Below, one piece after another: positions 47,093-58,800 of a stretch of DNA of 64,000 bases (positions are counted from its first letter, which is position 1; each line of letters opens with the position of its first letter). The position numbers and the translations under genes are program-made. The notes under the pieces are model-generated. The model was not told where the DNA came from. It saw only the letters and a program-made list of their open reading frames with translations, and ran no database searches. The DNA comes from Chitinibacter sp. GC72 (GTDB lineage Bacteria; Pseudomonadota; Gammaproteobacteria; Burkholderiales; Chitinibacteraceae): the NCBI RefSeq assembly GCF_009760905.1, contig NZ_VIRW01000011.1, positions 35,121 to 99,120 on the forward strand, given 5' to 3'.

Positions 47093-47669
47093 AACCGAAC
47101 AACCAGGCACGGCAGCGCCAGCCGAGCAAGAGCGCCAGCACGGCGGCATAGATCATCGGCTCGCTCAGGTCTTTTTTCACCAGCCACCAGAAATGCACCA
47201 CCGCCAGAATGGCTATCGGATAAATCAGGCGATGCAATAGCCCCCAGCGCCGCTTGAGTCGACGCATCATGGCCTTGGTCGAAGTGATGGCCAGCGGTAT
47301 CAAGAGCAGCAAGGCCAACATGCCGACCGTAATAAAAGGCCGCTCGATAATGTCCCGCACGATTGCAGCCCAATCAAACAACTGATCAAGCCAAAGATAA
47401 ATACCAAAGTGCAGCACGGCGTAGAAAAACGCATACAGCCCGAGCATGCGCCGGTACTGCAGCCAGCCCGACCAGCCGCTCATCTGCCGCAATGGCGTGA
47501 TCGCCAGCGTCAGCAATAAAAAAACCAGCGCCCAGGTACCGCTAGAGCGCGTTATAAATTCAACCGGATTGACCAGCTCACCCTGCCAGAGCAGAAACAC
47601 AGCGCGCAGCAATGGCAATAGCGACAGAACAAACCATAAAGACCCGCTTTGCAGTAAGCGCAGCAACAC
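47028..47669 (-). CDS. msrQ: Heme-binding membrane subunit MsrQ
   Basis: 213 residues from GTG 47669. It is a polytopic membrane protein (about six helices) with LQYRRMLGLYAFFYAVLHF and the later HRLIYPIAILAVVHFWW, whose His residues bind b-type heme. It passes electrons from the quinone or cytoplasmic side to MsrP. It lies 64 bp after msrP. It converges with the gene at 45470 and overlaps its last 65 bp. Confidence 0.92.
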   Translation of the reverse strand: MLLRLLQSGSLWFVLSLLPLLRAVFLLWQGELVNPVEFITRSSGTWALVFLLLTLAITPLRQMSGWSGWLQYRRMLGLYAFFYAVLHFGIYLWLDQLFDWAAIVRDIIERPFITVGMLALLLLIPLAITSTKAMMRRLKRRWGLLHRLIYPIAILAVVHFWWLVKKDLSEPMIYAAVLALLLGWRCRAWLFGFTGRLKQQNVRAHSPRRDPAG

Positions 47670-47733
47670 CTGAATTACTCCCCATATGTATATCGCTACA
47701 GAGCAATATCAAAAATAACTTCCAGGCTATACC

Positions 47734-48648
<915 letters not shown>

Positions 48649-48748
48649 GATCAGGCTCCACATTCATTCGGATGACTTCCGATTAGTCGTAATGGGAGAC
48701 CGGATCTGACAACGAAGTTCCAAGACAACCGCAAAATCTGCCGCGGTA

Positions 48749-49063
48749 TTATTTCACTTTCAAAATCCACTCGGCCATCTGTTTGGCCTCGGCCTCGCTG
48801 ACCGCGTTGGCTGGCATGGGCACCCCGCCCCAGACTCCCGAACCGCCTTTGCGGATTTTCAGCGCCAATTTGCTGACCGCGCCTTTGTCGGTTTTGTATT
48901 TGGCCGCCACATCCTTGTACGAGGGGCCGACCATTTTGGTATTGGTGGCATGACAGGCAAAGCAGCTTTTCGATTTCATCAATGCCTCAACGCCCGATGC
49001 CTGCACTGGCAAGGCCAGCAAGGGGCCCAAGGCCAACATCATCCATGCAACTGGCTTTTTCAT
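48749..49063 (-). CDS. Small monoheme cytochrome c (c551/c552 type)
   Basis: 104 residues with a signal peptide (MKKPVAWMMLALGPLLALPVQA). The heme site is CFACHA. The axial Met candidate is VPMPANAVSEAEAKQMAEWIL, and KMVGPSYKDVAAKY is a standard class I segment. It transfers electrons in the periplasm. It is upstream of msrP on the same strand, but nothing proves a joint role. Confidence 0.92.
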   Translation of the reverse strand: MKKPVAWMMLALGPLLALPVQASGVEALMKSKSCFACHATNTKMVGPSYKDVAAKYKTDKGAVSKLALKIRKGGSGVWGGVPMPANAVSEAEAKQMAEWILKVK

Positions 49064-49271
49064 CGTTATCTCCTGATAGATTGCTCATGGTTTTGGCGAA
49101 CGCCGGTCCCGCCGCGCGCAGCTTAAAAGGCGAGTCGCTGCGCGCACTCTGCCGATAATGCCATGCTTTGCCCGGCAAATAATCGACTTAAATCAATAAT
49201 AGCGGGCAAATTCTATGCGCAAAGTGGCCAATCCAAGCGACAATAGCCCCCTTACTGTGCAGGTGAAACCC

Positions 49272-50663
49272 ATGGACTACTTCCCGCTTTTTATCAACTT
49301 GAAACAGCAGCCTTGCATGATCGTCGGTGGTGGCGAAATTGCCGTGCGCAAGCTGCGGCTGCTGGCCTCGGCTGGCGCAGATATTACGGTGGTCGCGCCC
49401 GAGCTGTGCGATGAAATGCGTGAAATGGTCAAGCACGGCAAAGTGCATTGGCGTCCGGCCGAGTTTTCACTTTCGCACATTGCCGGGCAAAGGCTGGTGA
49501 TTGCCGCCACCGATCACGCCAGCGTCAATCAGGCGGTGTTTGCCGCCTGTGAAGCGGCGGGCATTCTGGTCAACTCGGTCGATGATCCGGCGCACAGCCG
49601 TTTTATTACCCCGGCGATTGTTGACCGTTCACCGCTGACCATCGCCTTATCCACTGGTGGCGGCGTGCCGGTGCTGGCGCGACATTTGCGCAGCCAGCTG
49701 GAAGCACTGATCCCGCACGGCTGGGGTGAGCTGGCCAAAATGGGCAGCCAGCTGCGTGCACTGGCCAAGGAAAAAATGCCCGATCCGGCCAGCCGACGCC
49801 AATTCTGGGAGAACGTTCTGGCTGGCCCCATCCCCGATCAGGTCTTTTCCGGCCAGCTTGAAACGGCACGTATTGCCTTGGAGGACGCAATTAACAAGGG
49901 CTCGGTGCCAATACGGGGTGCGGTATATCTGGTAGGCAGCGGCCCGGGCAACCCTGACCTGCTCACTTTCCGCGCGCTGCGCCTGATGCAGCAAGCCGAT
50001 GTCGTGCTGTACGACAATCTGGTCAGCGCCGAAATTATGGAGCTGGTGCGCCGCGACGCCGAGCGGATTTATGTCGGCAAGAAATCGAATAACCACGCGC
50101 TGCCACAAGAAGAAATCAATCTGCTGCTGGTGCGTCTGGCGCAGGAAGGCAAAAAAGTATTGCGGCTTAAAGGCGGCGACCCCTTTATTTTTGGCCGGGG
50201 TGGCGAAGAAATTGCCGAGCTGGCCGCTGCGCAAATTCCGTTTGAAGTCGTCCCCGGCATCACCTCGGCGGCAGGCGCTTCCTGCTACGCCGGCATTCCG
50301 CTGACGCACCGCGATTACGCGCAATCGGTCACTTTTGTCACCGGCCATCGCCGCGCCACCGACAGCGACGCCGACAAACTCGAGCTCGATTGGCCACGTC
50401 TGGTGAATCCTAATGAAACCGTCGTCGTTTACATGGGCGTGGCACAGGCAGGGTATATTGCTGAACAGCTTATTGAACATGGCCGAGCAGGCAATACCCC
50501 TGTCGCCATCATTGAGCGCGCCACCACGGCGCAGCAAAGAGTCGTGATTGCCGAACTCAGCACACTGGCGCAAACCATTCACGACAGCCACATCAAACCG
50601 CCAGCGCTGCTCATTATTGGCGATGTGGTCAAACTGCACGAGCAGTTGAACTGGCGGCAATAA
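49272..50663 (+). CDS. cysG: Siroheme synthase (multifunctional CysG)
   Basis: 463 residues from ATG 49272. The N-terminal dehydrogenase/ferrochelatase half starts MDYFPLFINLKQQPCMIVGG, with a NAD-binding GGGEIAVRKLRLL. The C-terminal SUMT half has VGSGPGNPDLLTFRALR, LRLKGGDPFIFGRGGEE and PGITSAAGASCYAGIPLTHR. It makes siroheme from uroporphyrinogen III for sulfite and nitrite reductases. The length is normal. A GGGTATAT word lies in the coding sequence at 50451. Confidence 0.95.
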   Translation: MDYFPLFINLKQQPCMIVGGGEIAVRKLRLLASAGADITVVAPELCDEMREMVKHGKVHWRPAEFSLSHIAGQRLVIAATDHASVNQAVFAACEAAGILVNSVDDPAHSRFITPAIVDRSPLTIALSTGGGVPVLARHLRSQLEALIPHGWGELAKMGSQLRALAKEKMPDPASRRQFWENVLAGPIPDQVFSGQLETARIALEDAINKGSVPIRGAVYLVGSGPGNPDLLTFRALRLMQQADVVLYDNLVSAEIMELVRRDAERIYVGKKSNNHALPQEEINLLLVRLAQEGKKVLRLKGGDPFIFGRGGEEIAELAAAQIPFEVVPGITSAAGASCYAGIPLTHRDYAQSVTFVTGHRRATDSDADKLELDWPRLVNPNETVVVYMGVAQAGYIAEQLIEHGRAGNTPVAIIERATTAQQRVVIAELSTLAQTIHDSHIKPPALLIIGDVVKLHEQLNWRQ

Positions 50664-50756
50664 ATCCGGCACATTGGCAACGTGGGCAATTGCGATACTC
50701 GGCCACTACGGCTTTATCGCCTATTGGCAATACGGGAAATCCGGCAGCAATGACCA

Positions 50757-50950
50757 CTAGGGTCTGTTGACGTTTGGTTTGCAGATCGCGTTTGTGCTGA
50801 TTTTGAGCTGAAACCAGGCGCGAAAACCACCGCATAGTCATTCTATGCAAGGTTTTTGCAACGCAGGGTCAGCTCAAAAGCGGCCAAATCGAGACTTTAT
50901 ATAAAACATCCGGCTGGCGCGACTGCAACCCAAACGTCAACAGACCCTAG
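50757..50950. repeat. MITE with 17-bp perfect terminal inverted repeats and CTAG duplication
   Basis: CTAG at 50757-50760 and 50947-50950 flank a 186-bp element. Its ends are GGTCTGTTGACGTTTGG and the exact complement. Further inside, TTTTGAGCTGA (near 50801) and TCAGCTCAAAA (near 50869) also pair, and GCATAG-TCATT-CTATGC makes a small central hairpin. No coding capacity. The CTAG duplication fits mobilisation by an IS5-group transposase. A degraded relative lies at 15961. Confidence 0.8.
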
Positions 50951-50996
50951 CTATCACCGCCAAGGCATCGCACAATAAAGCCACCTTGCTGATGCG

Positions 50997-51854
50997 ATGC
51001 CCGCCATGACTTTTGCCAATGCCACCCGCCTAATTTTGCTTGCTGCGATCTGGGGCGCTTCCTTTCTGTTTATGCGTATTGCCGTCCCCAGCCTAGGGCC
51101 AATCTGGCTGATCAGCGCCCGCATCGGGCTGGCGGCGGTGTTCTTGGGGCTGGTGGCTGCGGCGCTCAAGCACCGGTTTGACTGGCAGAACTGGCGGGAA
51201 TATCTGTTTCTCGGCCTGTTTAATACCGCGCTGCCTTTTCTGGCTTACGGCTTTGCAGCCCGCACCCTCAATGCGTCGATGATGTCGATTCTGAATGCCA
51301 CGGCACCGATCTGGGGCGCGGTGATCATGGCCTTGCTAATGCGCAAAATGCCAGCGCGCAAAGTGTGTCTGGGCTTATTGCTTGGCATGCTGGGGGTGGC
51401 GGTGCTGGTGGGGTTTGACCGGATCAGCACTCAGGTCGGGGCCGGTCTGGGCATTCTGGCCTGCCTGGGAGCCACTTTGTGCTATGGAATTGCCAGTGCC
51501 TACACCAAGCTCAAAGCCCAGCATATTGCGCCGTTTCAGGTCGCGCACGGCAGTATGTGGGGAGCCAGCCTGCTGCTGGCGCCGCTATTTTTGAGCAGCC
51601 AGCCGCTAGCAACGCCCACGCCATCGGTCTGGCTGGCAATTATTGCGCTGGCCGTCCTGTGTACCGGCTTTGCCTATTTGTTGTATTTCCGTCTGGTGAG
51701 GGAGATCGGCGCGGCTTCAACGCTGACGGTTACTTTTCTGATTCCGGTCTTTGGCGTGCTCTGGGGCGCAGTGTTTCTGGGTGAACATATCGGCGGCAAT
51801 ACCATTGCCGGTGCAATCATCATCCTGCTTGGCACTGCGCTGGTCTGCCTGTAA
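50997..51854 (+). CDS. EamA/DMT family transporter
   Basis: 285 residues, ten predicted membrane helices in two EamA halves (LILLAAIWGASFLFMRIAVP, and LGATLCYGIASAYTKLKAQH starting the second half). It exports small metabolites or amino acid-like compounds; the substrate is unknown. ATG 51006 is an alternative start; neither has a clear ribosome site. It lies just after the MITE. Confidence 0.85.
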   Translation: MPAMTFANATRLILLAAIWGASFLFMRIAVPSLGPIWLISARIGLAAVFLGLVAAALKHRFDWQNWREYLFLGLFNTALPFLAYGFAARTLNASMMSILNATAPIWGAVIMALLMRKMPARKVCLGLLLGMLGVAVLVGFDRISTQVGAGLGILACLGATLCYGIASAYTKLKAQHIAPFQVAHGSMWGASLLLAPLFLSSQPLATPTPSVWLAIIALAVLCTGFAYLLYFRLVREIGAASTLTVTFLIPVFGVLWGAVFLGEHIGGNTIAGAIIILLGTALVCL

Positions 51855-51863
51855 TTCGTGCAG

Positions 51864-51897
51864 CAAAAAAACAATGCGCGGTATCGCCGCGCATTGT
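51864..51897 (-). terminator. Terminator at the end of purU
   Basis: ACAATGCGCGG (51871-51881) and CCGCGCATTGT (51887-51897) form a perfect 11-bp stem with a 5-nt loop. Read leftward it is followed by seven T. It may also serve the convergent transporter gene, though no T-run follows on that side. Confidence 0.85.
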
Positions 51898-51948
51898 GTC
51901 TAGCCCGCCACCGCTGAGCTAGTCGAAGATGGTTTAATCGAAAATCGC

Positions 51949-52803
51949 TTAGTCGAAAATCACTGTTTTGTTTGAATACACCAGTACGCGGTGCTCCAGG
52001 TGCCAGCGCACCGCGCGCGAGAGCACCACGCGCTCCAGATCGCGACCTTTCTGGATCAGCGCTTCGACATCATCACGGTGAGAAATCCGGTTTACGTCCT
52101 GCTCGATAATCGGGCCGTCATCGAGAATTTCGGTCACATAATGGCTGGTCGCGCCGATCAGCTTCACGCCACGCGCAAAAGCACGGTGATATGGCTTGGC
52201 ACCGTCAAACGCGGGCAGGAAACTGTGATGAATATTGATCACTCGCTGCGGGTAAGCCGCGGTAAATTCGTGGCTGAGTACCTGCATATAGCGCGCCAGC
52301 ACGATCAGATCGATTTCTTTCTCGACCAGCAGCGCTTTTTGCTTGGCCTCGGCTTGCACTTTATTGTCTTTGGTAACGGGAATCACGTGGTATTCGATAC
52401 CGTAGAACTCGGCCAGCGCGCGGCAATCTTCGTGATTGGAAATAATCAGCGGGATTTCGCAATTGAGTTCGCCACTTTTGTGCCGGTGCAGTAAATCAAC
52501 CAGGCAGTGATCGTATTTCGACACGAAAATGGCCATTTTCTGCGGGCGATTGGACAGCGCCACTTTCCAGGTCATCTCGAATCGGTCAGCAATCGGCTGA
52601 AAAGCCGCCGAAAAAGCGTTCATATCCAGCGTGAAATCGGATAAATCCCACTCGATCCGCATCAGAAACAGATTATCGGTATTGTCCTGATGCTGGTCGG
52701 AGTGAACGATATTGGCGTTATAGGTATACAGAAAGTTGGCAATCGCCGCAGACAGGCCTTTGCGGTCTGGGCAGCTGATCAGGAGCGTGGCAGTTTGATT
52801 CAT
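51949..52803 (-). CDS. purU: Formyltetrahydrofolate deformylase
   Basis: 284 residues from ATG 52803. The N-terminal ACT-like domain starts MNQTATLLISCPDRKGLSAA. The C-terminal formyltransferase-fold domain has VINIHHSFLPAFDGAKPYHR and GATSHYVTEILDDGPIIEQDV, which hold the catalytic His and Asp. It releases formate from 10-formyl-THF and balances one-carbon pools. Full length. Confidence 0.95.
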   Translation of the reverse strand: MNQTATLLISCPDRKGLSAAIANFLYTYNANIVHSDQHQDNTDNLFLMRIEWDLSDFTLDMNAFSAAFQPIADRFEMTWKVALSNRPQKMAIFVSKYDHCLVDLLHRHKSGELNCEIPLIISNHEDCRALAEFYGIEYHVIPVTKDNKVQAEAKQKALLVEKEIDLIVLARYMQVLSHEFTAAYPQRVINIHHSFLPAFDGAKPYHRAFARGVKLIGATSHYVTEILDDGPIIEQDVNRISHRDDVEALIQKGRDLERVVLSRAVRWHLEHRVLVYSNKTVIFD

Positions 52804-53057
52804 GATGGATTCGCAAACAAAAGTTGCAACGATTCTAACAGCCACACGCCGCTGATGTCAGGCAAAAGCCACGAGTTTTGTGCCTGATCAGCTCATTTGC
52901 CGCAGCCAGGGCCGCCAATAGGCGGCAAGTCAGTTCCTGCGACAGCCTCGCCACGGCTTTGGTATCATTGCCGCACTCGGCGTGGCGCTCGTTGTTGCCA
53001 GCTTTAGCCGCCCGCTGCCGCGCTTTTCAACCTGCTGTCATGTGACCCTTAGAGCTT

Positions 53058-53525
53058 ATGTTCGACATCGTTTTATACCAGCCCGAAATCCCGCCCAATA
53101 CCGGCAATATTATCCGTCTGGCCGCCAATACCGGCTGTACGCTGCATCTGGTGAAACCACTGGGTTTTCCGCTTGACGACACAAAAATGCGCCGCGCCGG
53201 GCTCGATTACCATGAATACGCACACATGCAGGTGCATGAAAACTGGGCCGATTGCCGCGCCGCCCTGGCTGGACGGCGATTTTTTGCCGGCACCACCAAA
53301 GGCTCGCAGCGCTACGATCTGGTGCAATTCAAACCCGGTGATGTGCTGGTGTTTGGCCCGGAAACGCGCGGATTGCCCGCCGAAGTTCTGGCCGAATTCG
53401 CCCCGCAAGACCGGATTCGCCTGCCGATGCACCCGGACAATCGCAGCCTGAATCTATCCAATGCCGTCGCCATCACGGTGTATGAAGCCTGGCGACAGAA
53501 TGATTTTGCGGGCGGTATTTTTTAA
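53058..53525 (+). CDS. trmL: tRNA (cytidine(34)-2'-O)-methyltransferase
   Basis: 155 residues, a SPOUT-fold enzyme. FDIVLYQPEIPPNTGNIIRL, LVFGPETRGLPAEVLAE and LNLSNAVAITVYEAWRQ form the knot that binds SAM. It methylates the wobble base of leucine tRNAs. Single gene with a terminator after it. Confidence 0.95.
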   Translation: MFDIVLYQPEIPPNTGNIIRLAANTGCTLHLVKPLGFPLDDTKMRRAGLDYHEYAHMQVHENWADCRAALAGRRFFAGTTKGSQRYDLVQFKPGDVLVFGPETRGLPAEVLAEFAPQDRIRLPMHPDNRSLNLSNAVAITVYEAWRQNDFAGGIF

Positions 53526-53542
53526 GTACGCCTAGGGGTGAA

Positions 53543-53570
53543 AAAGGCCGCTGTTTTGCGGCCTTTACAT
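53543..53570. terminator. Bidirectional terminator between trmL and the globin gene
   Basis: AAAGGCCGC (53543-53551) pairs with GCGGCCTTT (53558-53566). T-runs are moderate on both sides, five on the leftward side. Confidence 0.75.
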
Positions 53571-53627
53571 ACTTCACCTTAGCATTCATCGCCAAACCAA
53601 TCTCAGCAAGGGCTACAGCGATATACC

Positions 53628-54020
53628 CTAGTCTTTGTTCCGCATAAAATCAGCCGTTTTGAAAAATGCTTCTTCCAGATGCTCGCGCAGCGCATCGCTC
53701 ATCGTAATTTCGCTCATCGCCTGATACATGCAGAGCAGCCACTGATCGCGCTCGGCCTCGCCAATGGCAAACGGCATATGCCGCGCCCGCAAACGCGGAT
53801 GACCGTATTTTTCAATGAATAATTGCGGCCCGCCCAGCCAGCCGGACAAAAAATCAAAAAACTTGTCACGAATCAGCGCGCTGTCTGGCGCATGCATGGC
53901 GTGGATGCCCGCCGCCCGTGGATCTGTCGCCATAATGTCATAAAACCGATCCACTAATCGGCGTAACACGGCTGCACCACCCAATAACTCATACGGGCTT
54001 AACTCACAAGCACCTGACAT
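53628..54020 (-). CDS. Truncated hemoglobin-like globin, group II
   Basis: 130 residues from ATG 54020 (GGGAG, 6 bp). LVDRFYDIMATDPRAAGIHAM, then LSGWLGGPQLFIEKYGHPRLR and RARHMPFAIGEAERDQWLL are standard group II features; the proximal His is in RARH. It probably deals with O2 or NO. It lies alone between trmL and the chemoreceptor gene. Confidence 0.9.
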   Translation of the reverse strand: MSGACELSPYELLGGAAVLRRLVDRFYDIMATDPRAAGIHAMHAPDSALIRDKFFDFLSGWLGGPQLFIEKYGHPRLRARHMPFAIGEAERDQWLLCMYQAMSEITMSDALREHLEEAFFKTADFMRNKD

Positions 54021-54180
54021 AACCACTCCCTACCACCACTAATTAATACATATTTATTACAATATTGTTAATTTTGTATATTGTTTTCGACTAACAAATC
54101 CTGCAACTGATCGTTCAGCTTGCTAAGACAAGATTGGGTTTTATACTGAGTAACAGTTCTCTATTAAATTGAGGCACCTT

Positions 54181-55812
54181 ATGTTCAACCAGCTTACAAT
54201 TTCCAAAAAAATAACTGTCGGCTTTGCATTCCTGATCGCACTGTTGATAGCGGTTGGAATATCTGGAATTTACCACATGCGCAGTTCGGCAGCGATGGTC
54301 AAACAATTGCTAAGCACTGATCTCGTTTACGGTGTCGGGATGACAGATTTTACCGAAGATATACTTTTGCTGCGGCGCTATGAGAAAGATTTATTCATGA
54401 ATTTGAACAAGCCCGAGAAAATAACAGAATACAAAGAAAAATGGGATAAAACTCTAAACCATTCAAAAATCACCTTAAGCGAGTTGGACAAAGTAGCCAA
54501 CACTGAACAAGCGAATGATTTACAAGGGCTCTCAAAAGGGATTGATGCGTATGCAACTGCATTCAATGAAGTTGCTGCGCAAGTAGCTGCTGGCAAATTT
54601 ACCACCACTCAGGAAGCAAATGAGGCTTTTGATAAATACAAGGCCGTAATCCGCAAGCTATCCGAAGATTCTGATGAGCATGCAGAAGCGGCGATTCAAG
54701 GAGTCAATGCGATTGCAGAAAAAGTAAACACCAATGAAGAAAGCACCTTGCGCAACACTTTGATTTTGATGTTGCTAGCTACAACTGTCGCAGTTGTTGC
54801 GGTGTATTTTATCAGCCAAGCCGTCCGCAGGCCGCTAGATGAAATGCAGCGCGATATCGGCGAGATGGACAGAACCGGTAATATTGGTTTGCGCCTGAAA
54901 GCACATAATCAGGATGAAATCGGCCAAACCACCAGCGCACTCAATCGGCTGTTTACCGGTATGTGCGAGGTGATTTCGCAGGCCAACCGCAATTCCAGCG
55001 AGCTGATCAGTGCCGCGCACGAACTCACCAGCGCCTCGTCGCAAATCACCCAGTCGTCTCATCTGCAAGCCGAAGCGTCGGCGTCAACGGCCGCAGCGAT
55101 TGAGCAGCTGACTGTGAGCGTGAACATGATTGCCGACAACGCGCACAATATGGAGCATGAAACCCACGAAGCAGCACAAACCGCGACCGAAGGCGCCCTA
55201 ACGGCGCAAAAAGCTGCGACTGAAATCAACCAGATTGCCGATTCAATCAATCATTCTTCACAGGTGATCGTGCAGCTTAATCAGCGCTCGGATGAAATTG
55301 GCAGCATTGCCATGGTGATCAAGGATATTGCCGACCAGACCAATTTGCTGGCCCTCAATGCCGCGATTGAAGCGGCCCGAGCGGGCGATCTGGGGCGCGG
55401 CTTTGCGGTGGTCGCCGATGAAGTGCGCAAGCTGGCCGAGCGAACCACGCAGGCGACGATAGAAATCACCAGCAAGATTGATTCGGTGCAAAGAGACACC
55501 AGTACCGCCGCCGAAGGGATGCGGGCCGCTACGCATCTGGTTGAAAACGGCGTGCGCAGCACGCAAAGCGTTGCCGAGGCGCTGGCGCAAATTGAAGTGG
55601 TATCACGGCGCTCGGTCGAGCACATTACCAGCATCAGCAGCGCAATCAAGGAGCAAAGCACGGCCAGCCATGAGATTGCCCGCCATGTCGAGCAGATCGC
55701 CCAGGCCAGCGAAGAAAATCACAGCGCAGCCGCCAGCACCAACCGGCTCTCCGAGCGCTTAAGCCAGATTGCACAGAGTCTGGATAACACCATCCGCCGC
55801 TTTAAAGTCTAG
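54181..55812 (+). CDS. Methyl-accepting chemotaxis protein
   Basis: 543 residues from ATG 54181. The first membrane helix is [20 protein letters not shown], followed by a four-helix-bundle periplasmic sensor (about residues 35-190). A second helix follows ([18 protein letters not shown]), then HAMP, then the signalling domain with the conserved hairpin [40 protein letters not shown]. It sends attractant or repellent signals to CheA. The ligand is unknown. The gene is alone. Confidence 0.93.
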   Translation: MFNQLTISKKITVGFAFLIALLIAVGISGIYHMRSSAAMVKQLLSTDLVYGVGMTDFTEDILLLRRYEKDLFMNLNKPEKITEYKEKWDKTLNHSKITLSELDKVANTEQANDLQGLSKGIDAYATAFNEVAAQVAAGKFTTTQEANEAFDKYKAVIRKLSEDSDEHAEAAIQGVNAIAEKVNTNEESTLRNTLILMLLATTVAVVAVYFISQAVRRPLDEMQRDIGEMDRTGNIGLRLKAHNQDEIGQTTSALNRLFTGMCEVISQANRNSSELISAAHELTSASSQITQSSHLQAEASASTAAAIEQLTVSVNMIADNAHNMEHETHEAAQTATEGALTAQKAATEINQIADSINHSSQVIVQLNQRSDEIGSIAMVIKDIADQTNLLALNAAIEAARAGDLGRGFAVVADEVRKLAERTTQATIEITSKIDSVQRDTSTAAEGMRAATHLVENGVRSTQSVAEALAQIEVVSRRSVEHITSISSAIKEQSTASHEIARHVEQIAQASEENHSAAASTNRLSERLSQIAQSLDNTIRRFKV

Positions 55813-55884
55813 GGCAGCAAACCCGATCATTTCAGAACAGGGCCACACATTGCCTTCTGCACTGATGCTTTTCTGGAGCCGCCC

Positions 55885-58800
55885 ATGATCCGGGCCCAGC
55901 CAGCCTTTCCCGCCTTACCCACCATGTTTGCGCCGCTGGCCCAGGCTCAGTTGGCTGACGAGCTAAGCCTGGCCAGGCAAATCAGGGGCGCAGTCCATCT
56001 GGTGGCCGAGCAGAGTTTGCGCGCCGATGCACTGGCCCATTTACTCAAGCAAAAGCTGCAATTTGCCCGGCAAGCGCAAGGCAGCGTGGATAATCTGTTG
56101 ACGCAATACCCGCTGTCCAGCCCTGCCGGACAAGCCCTGCTCAATCTTGCCGAAGGTGTTTTACGCATCGGCGATCAGCAACAGCTAGACCGTTTTATTG
56201 AAACGCAATTGCACTCGGCCCAGTGGCACGCCTATCGCGGTGTCAGCCCATCATGGGCAATCAATCTGGCGACATTGGGGCTGGATGTGGCAGAACATCT
56301 ACCACAGCCACTGGCAACGCCCGTCATCCGCGAAGGCATGAAAAAAGCCATGCATATGCTGGCAAGCCAGCTGATCATCGCCCGGGACATTGAAAGCGCC
56401 CTGAAGCAGCAAGACCCGGATTTTCTATACGCGTTTGCCCTCTCGGGCGAGCCGGCCATTGGCCGGGAAGACGCGGCTTATTGCTTTGAGCAATACGAAA
56501 TTGCGATCCACCTGATTGGCCGTACCCATCAGGGCGGCACGCGGCTCAGCCCTAGCGTCTCGGTCAAGCTATCCACACTGTACGAGCAATTTACTCTGCT
56601 GCATTACCAGCAAGTGCAGGAAGTGCTGTATCCGCGGCTGCTCCAGCTAGCCCTGCTGGCCAAGCACTATGATATTGGCCTGATGATCGAAGCCGAAGAA
56701 AGCAGCCGCCAGCTACTGACGCTGCAGTTATTGTCACGGCTGCTGCAGGCCGATCATTTGGCGCACTGGGATGGGCTGGGAATCACAGTACAGGCTTGCC
56801 AGAAAAATGCCCTGCATACGGTCAAATGGCTGAATCAGTATACCAAGCAGACGCAACGCCAGATTCAGGTTCGGCTGGTCAAAGGCACATTCTGGGAGCG
56901 AGAAATCCGGCAGGCACAGCAGGCAGCGCTCGGCCACTACCCGGTCTGGACACAAGCCGAGCACACCGAGCAATGTTATCTGGCCTGCGCCCAGGCACTA
57001 TTGCAAAGCGGTGGGCGTATCCACCCGCAATTTGCCACGCACAATCCCTTTACCCTGTCTTACCTTCACCAGATGGCCGGGTCGCATGATTTTGAATTTC
57101 AGGCACTTTTTGGGCTGGGTGAAACGCTGTATCAGCTCGCCAAAGAGCTGGGGATCGACCGGCCGTGCCGGCTGTATGCCCCGGTGGGCGCTCATCATGA
57201 TTTATTGCCGTATCTGGTCAGACGCTATTTGCAGCATCATGCCAATCCGGACACCGTGCAACAGCTGCCGGGGAGCACAGAGGCTGGCGAGCTGCTCGCC
57301 AAGGGCGAGCGCCATTTTCCTGCGCCCTGCAAGATTTTTTCCCCACGGGAAACCCCGGCTCTTGACGATCCTTTATTCTGGCCTCAGGGTCTGGCCTGGT
57401 ATTCATTATTGAATTCAAATCATAGTGAAGGGTATATCGCTAGACCCATTATGGAAAAAGAGCCAGAGAGCAATACTGCACCACGCATCTGCTACAAACC
57501 CGCCGATACCCGGCAAGTGATCGGGCATTGCTACGATGCACCATTTGCCGCCATCGAGCCCGCGTTTGCCAGCGCACAAGCCCAGCTGGCCAGCTGGCAT
57601 GCACGCAGCATCAAGGAGCGCACCAGACTGATCAACGCCGTTTCAAACCAGTTGTTGCAGCGCCAGGCCGCGCTGATCTACCTGCTGGTCAGCGAATGCG
57701 GCTACACCCTGCTGCAAGCAAGAAATGAATTGCGTCAGGCCATTGATCTATGCCGTTACCATGCCCAGCAAGCCCGATCAGCCTGGCCTGAAACAGCACC
57801 AGCGCCGCTGGGCATTGTGATTGTGATTGGTGATCGCCACTCGCCACTGGCGATGTGGATCGCGCCGATTGTCGCCGCCCTGCTCATTGGCAATACGGTA
57901 ATTGCCAAACCCGCGCCCGAAGCATGCCTGATCGCCACGCAGGCCATCCGGTGTTTTCATCAGGCTGGCATTCCCGAGGCGGCCTTGCAAATGCTGCCCG
58001 GCGGCGCAGCCTTGGGCGCGGCACTGACGCTGGATCAGCGTTGCCAAGGCGTCTGCTTTCAGGGCACGCAGGCCAGCGCGCATAAAGTCCGCCAGACGCT
58101 GGCCGAATTTGGCGCTGGCCGCGTTCTGCTGGCACATCCCCATAGCCTGAATGTGATGGTTGCGGACAGCAGCGCCACCCTACCATTGCTAATCAGGGAT
58201 GTACGGGATTCGGCGTGGCCGAATGCCGGTCAGCACCCTGAAGCCTTGCGACTGCTATGTGTGCAACAAGAGATTGCGGAACAGTTGATTTTGCAGCTCA
58301 AACAGGCGATGGACAGCCTAGTGGTGGGAGACCCGGCGCATGCTGCCAGCGATCTGGGGCCGATGCTCAACCCCGCCGCACTGGCCGCGCTTGAGCAGGA
58401 AATAAGCCAGCGCAGAGCGCAAGGCTGCCAGATATTTCAGCCACAACTGAGTACCAGTGCGGCAGACGGGCAATTCATGGCGCCAACCCTGATTGAAATT
58501 GACGACCCAGCCACGCTCAAGCCAGCCCCCCCCGGCCCGATTCTCTATGTCTGGGCTTACCACGCAGACCAGCAGCATGAATTGGGGCACCTGATTAACG
58601 CGCGAGCCAATTGCACTACGCTCGGCATCCACAGCCGGATTAGCCAGCACATCGAGCAACTGATCGCACAAACCAGGGCTGGCAACTACCGAATCAACCG
58701 CAATCTGGCCGATGCCATCGTGGGCAGCCACCCGCTCGGCAAGCTGGCCAGCCCGTGGACTTTGTGGCAGTTCACGCGCCACGCCAGCCCCTGCCAGCCT

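Noticed and set aside
49647..50672. 341-residue minus-strand frame opposite cysG
   Set aside because: Long because of codon bias only; cysG is full length on the plus strand.
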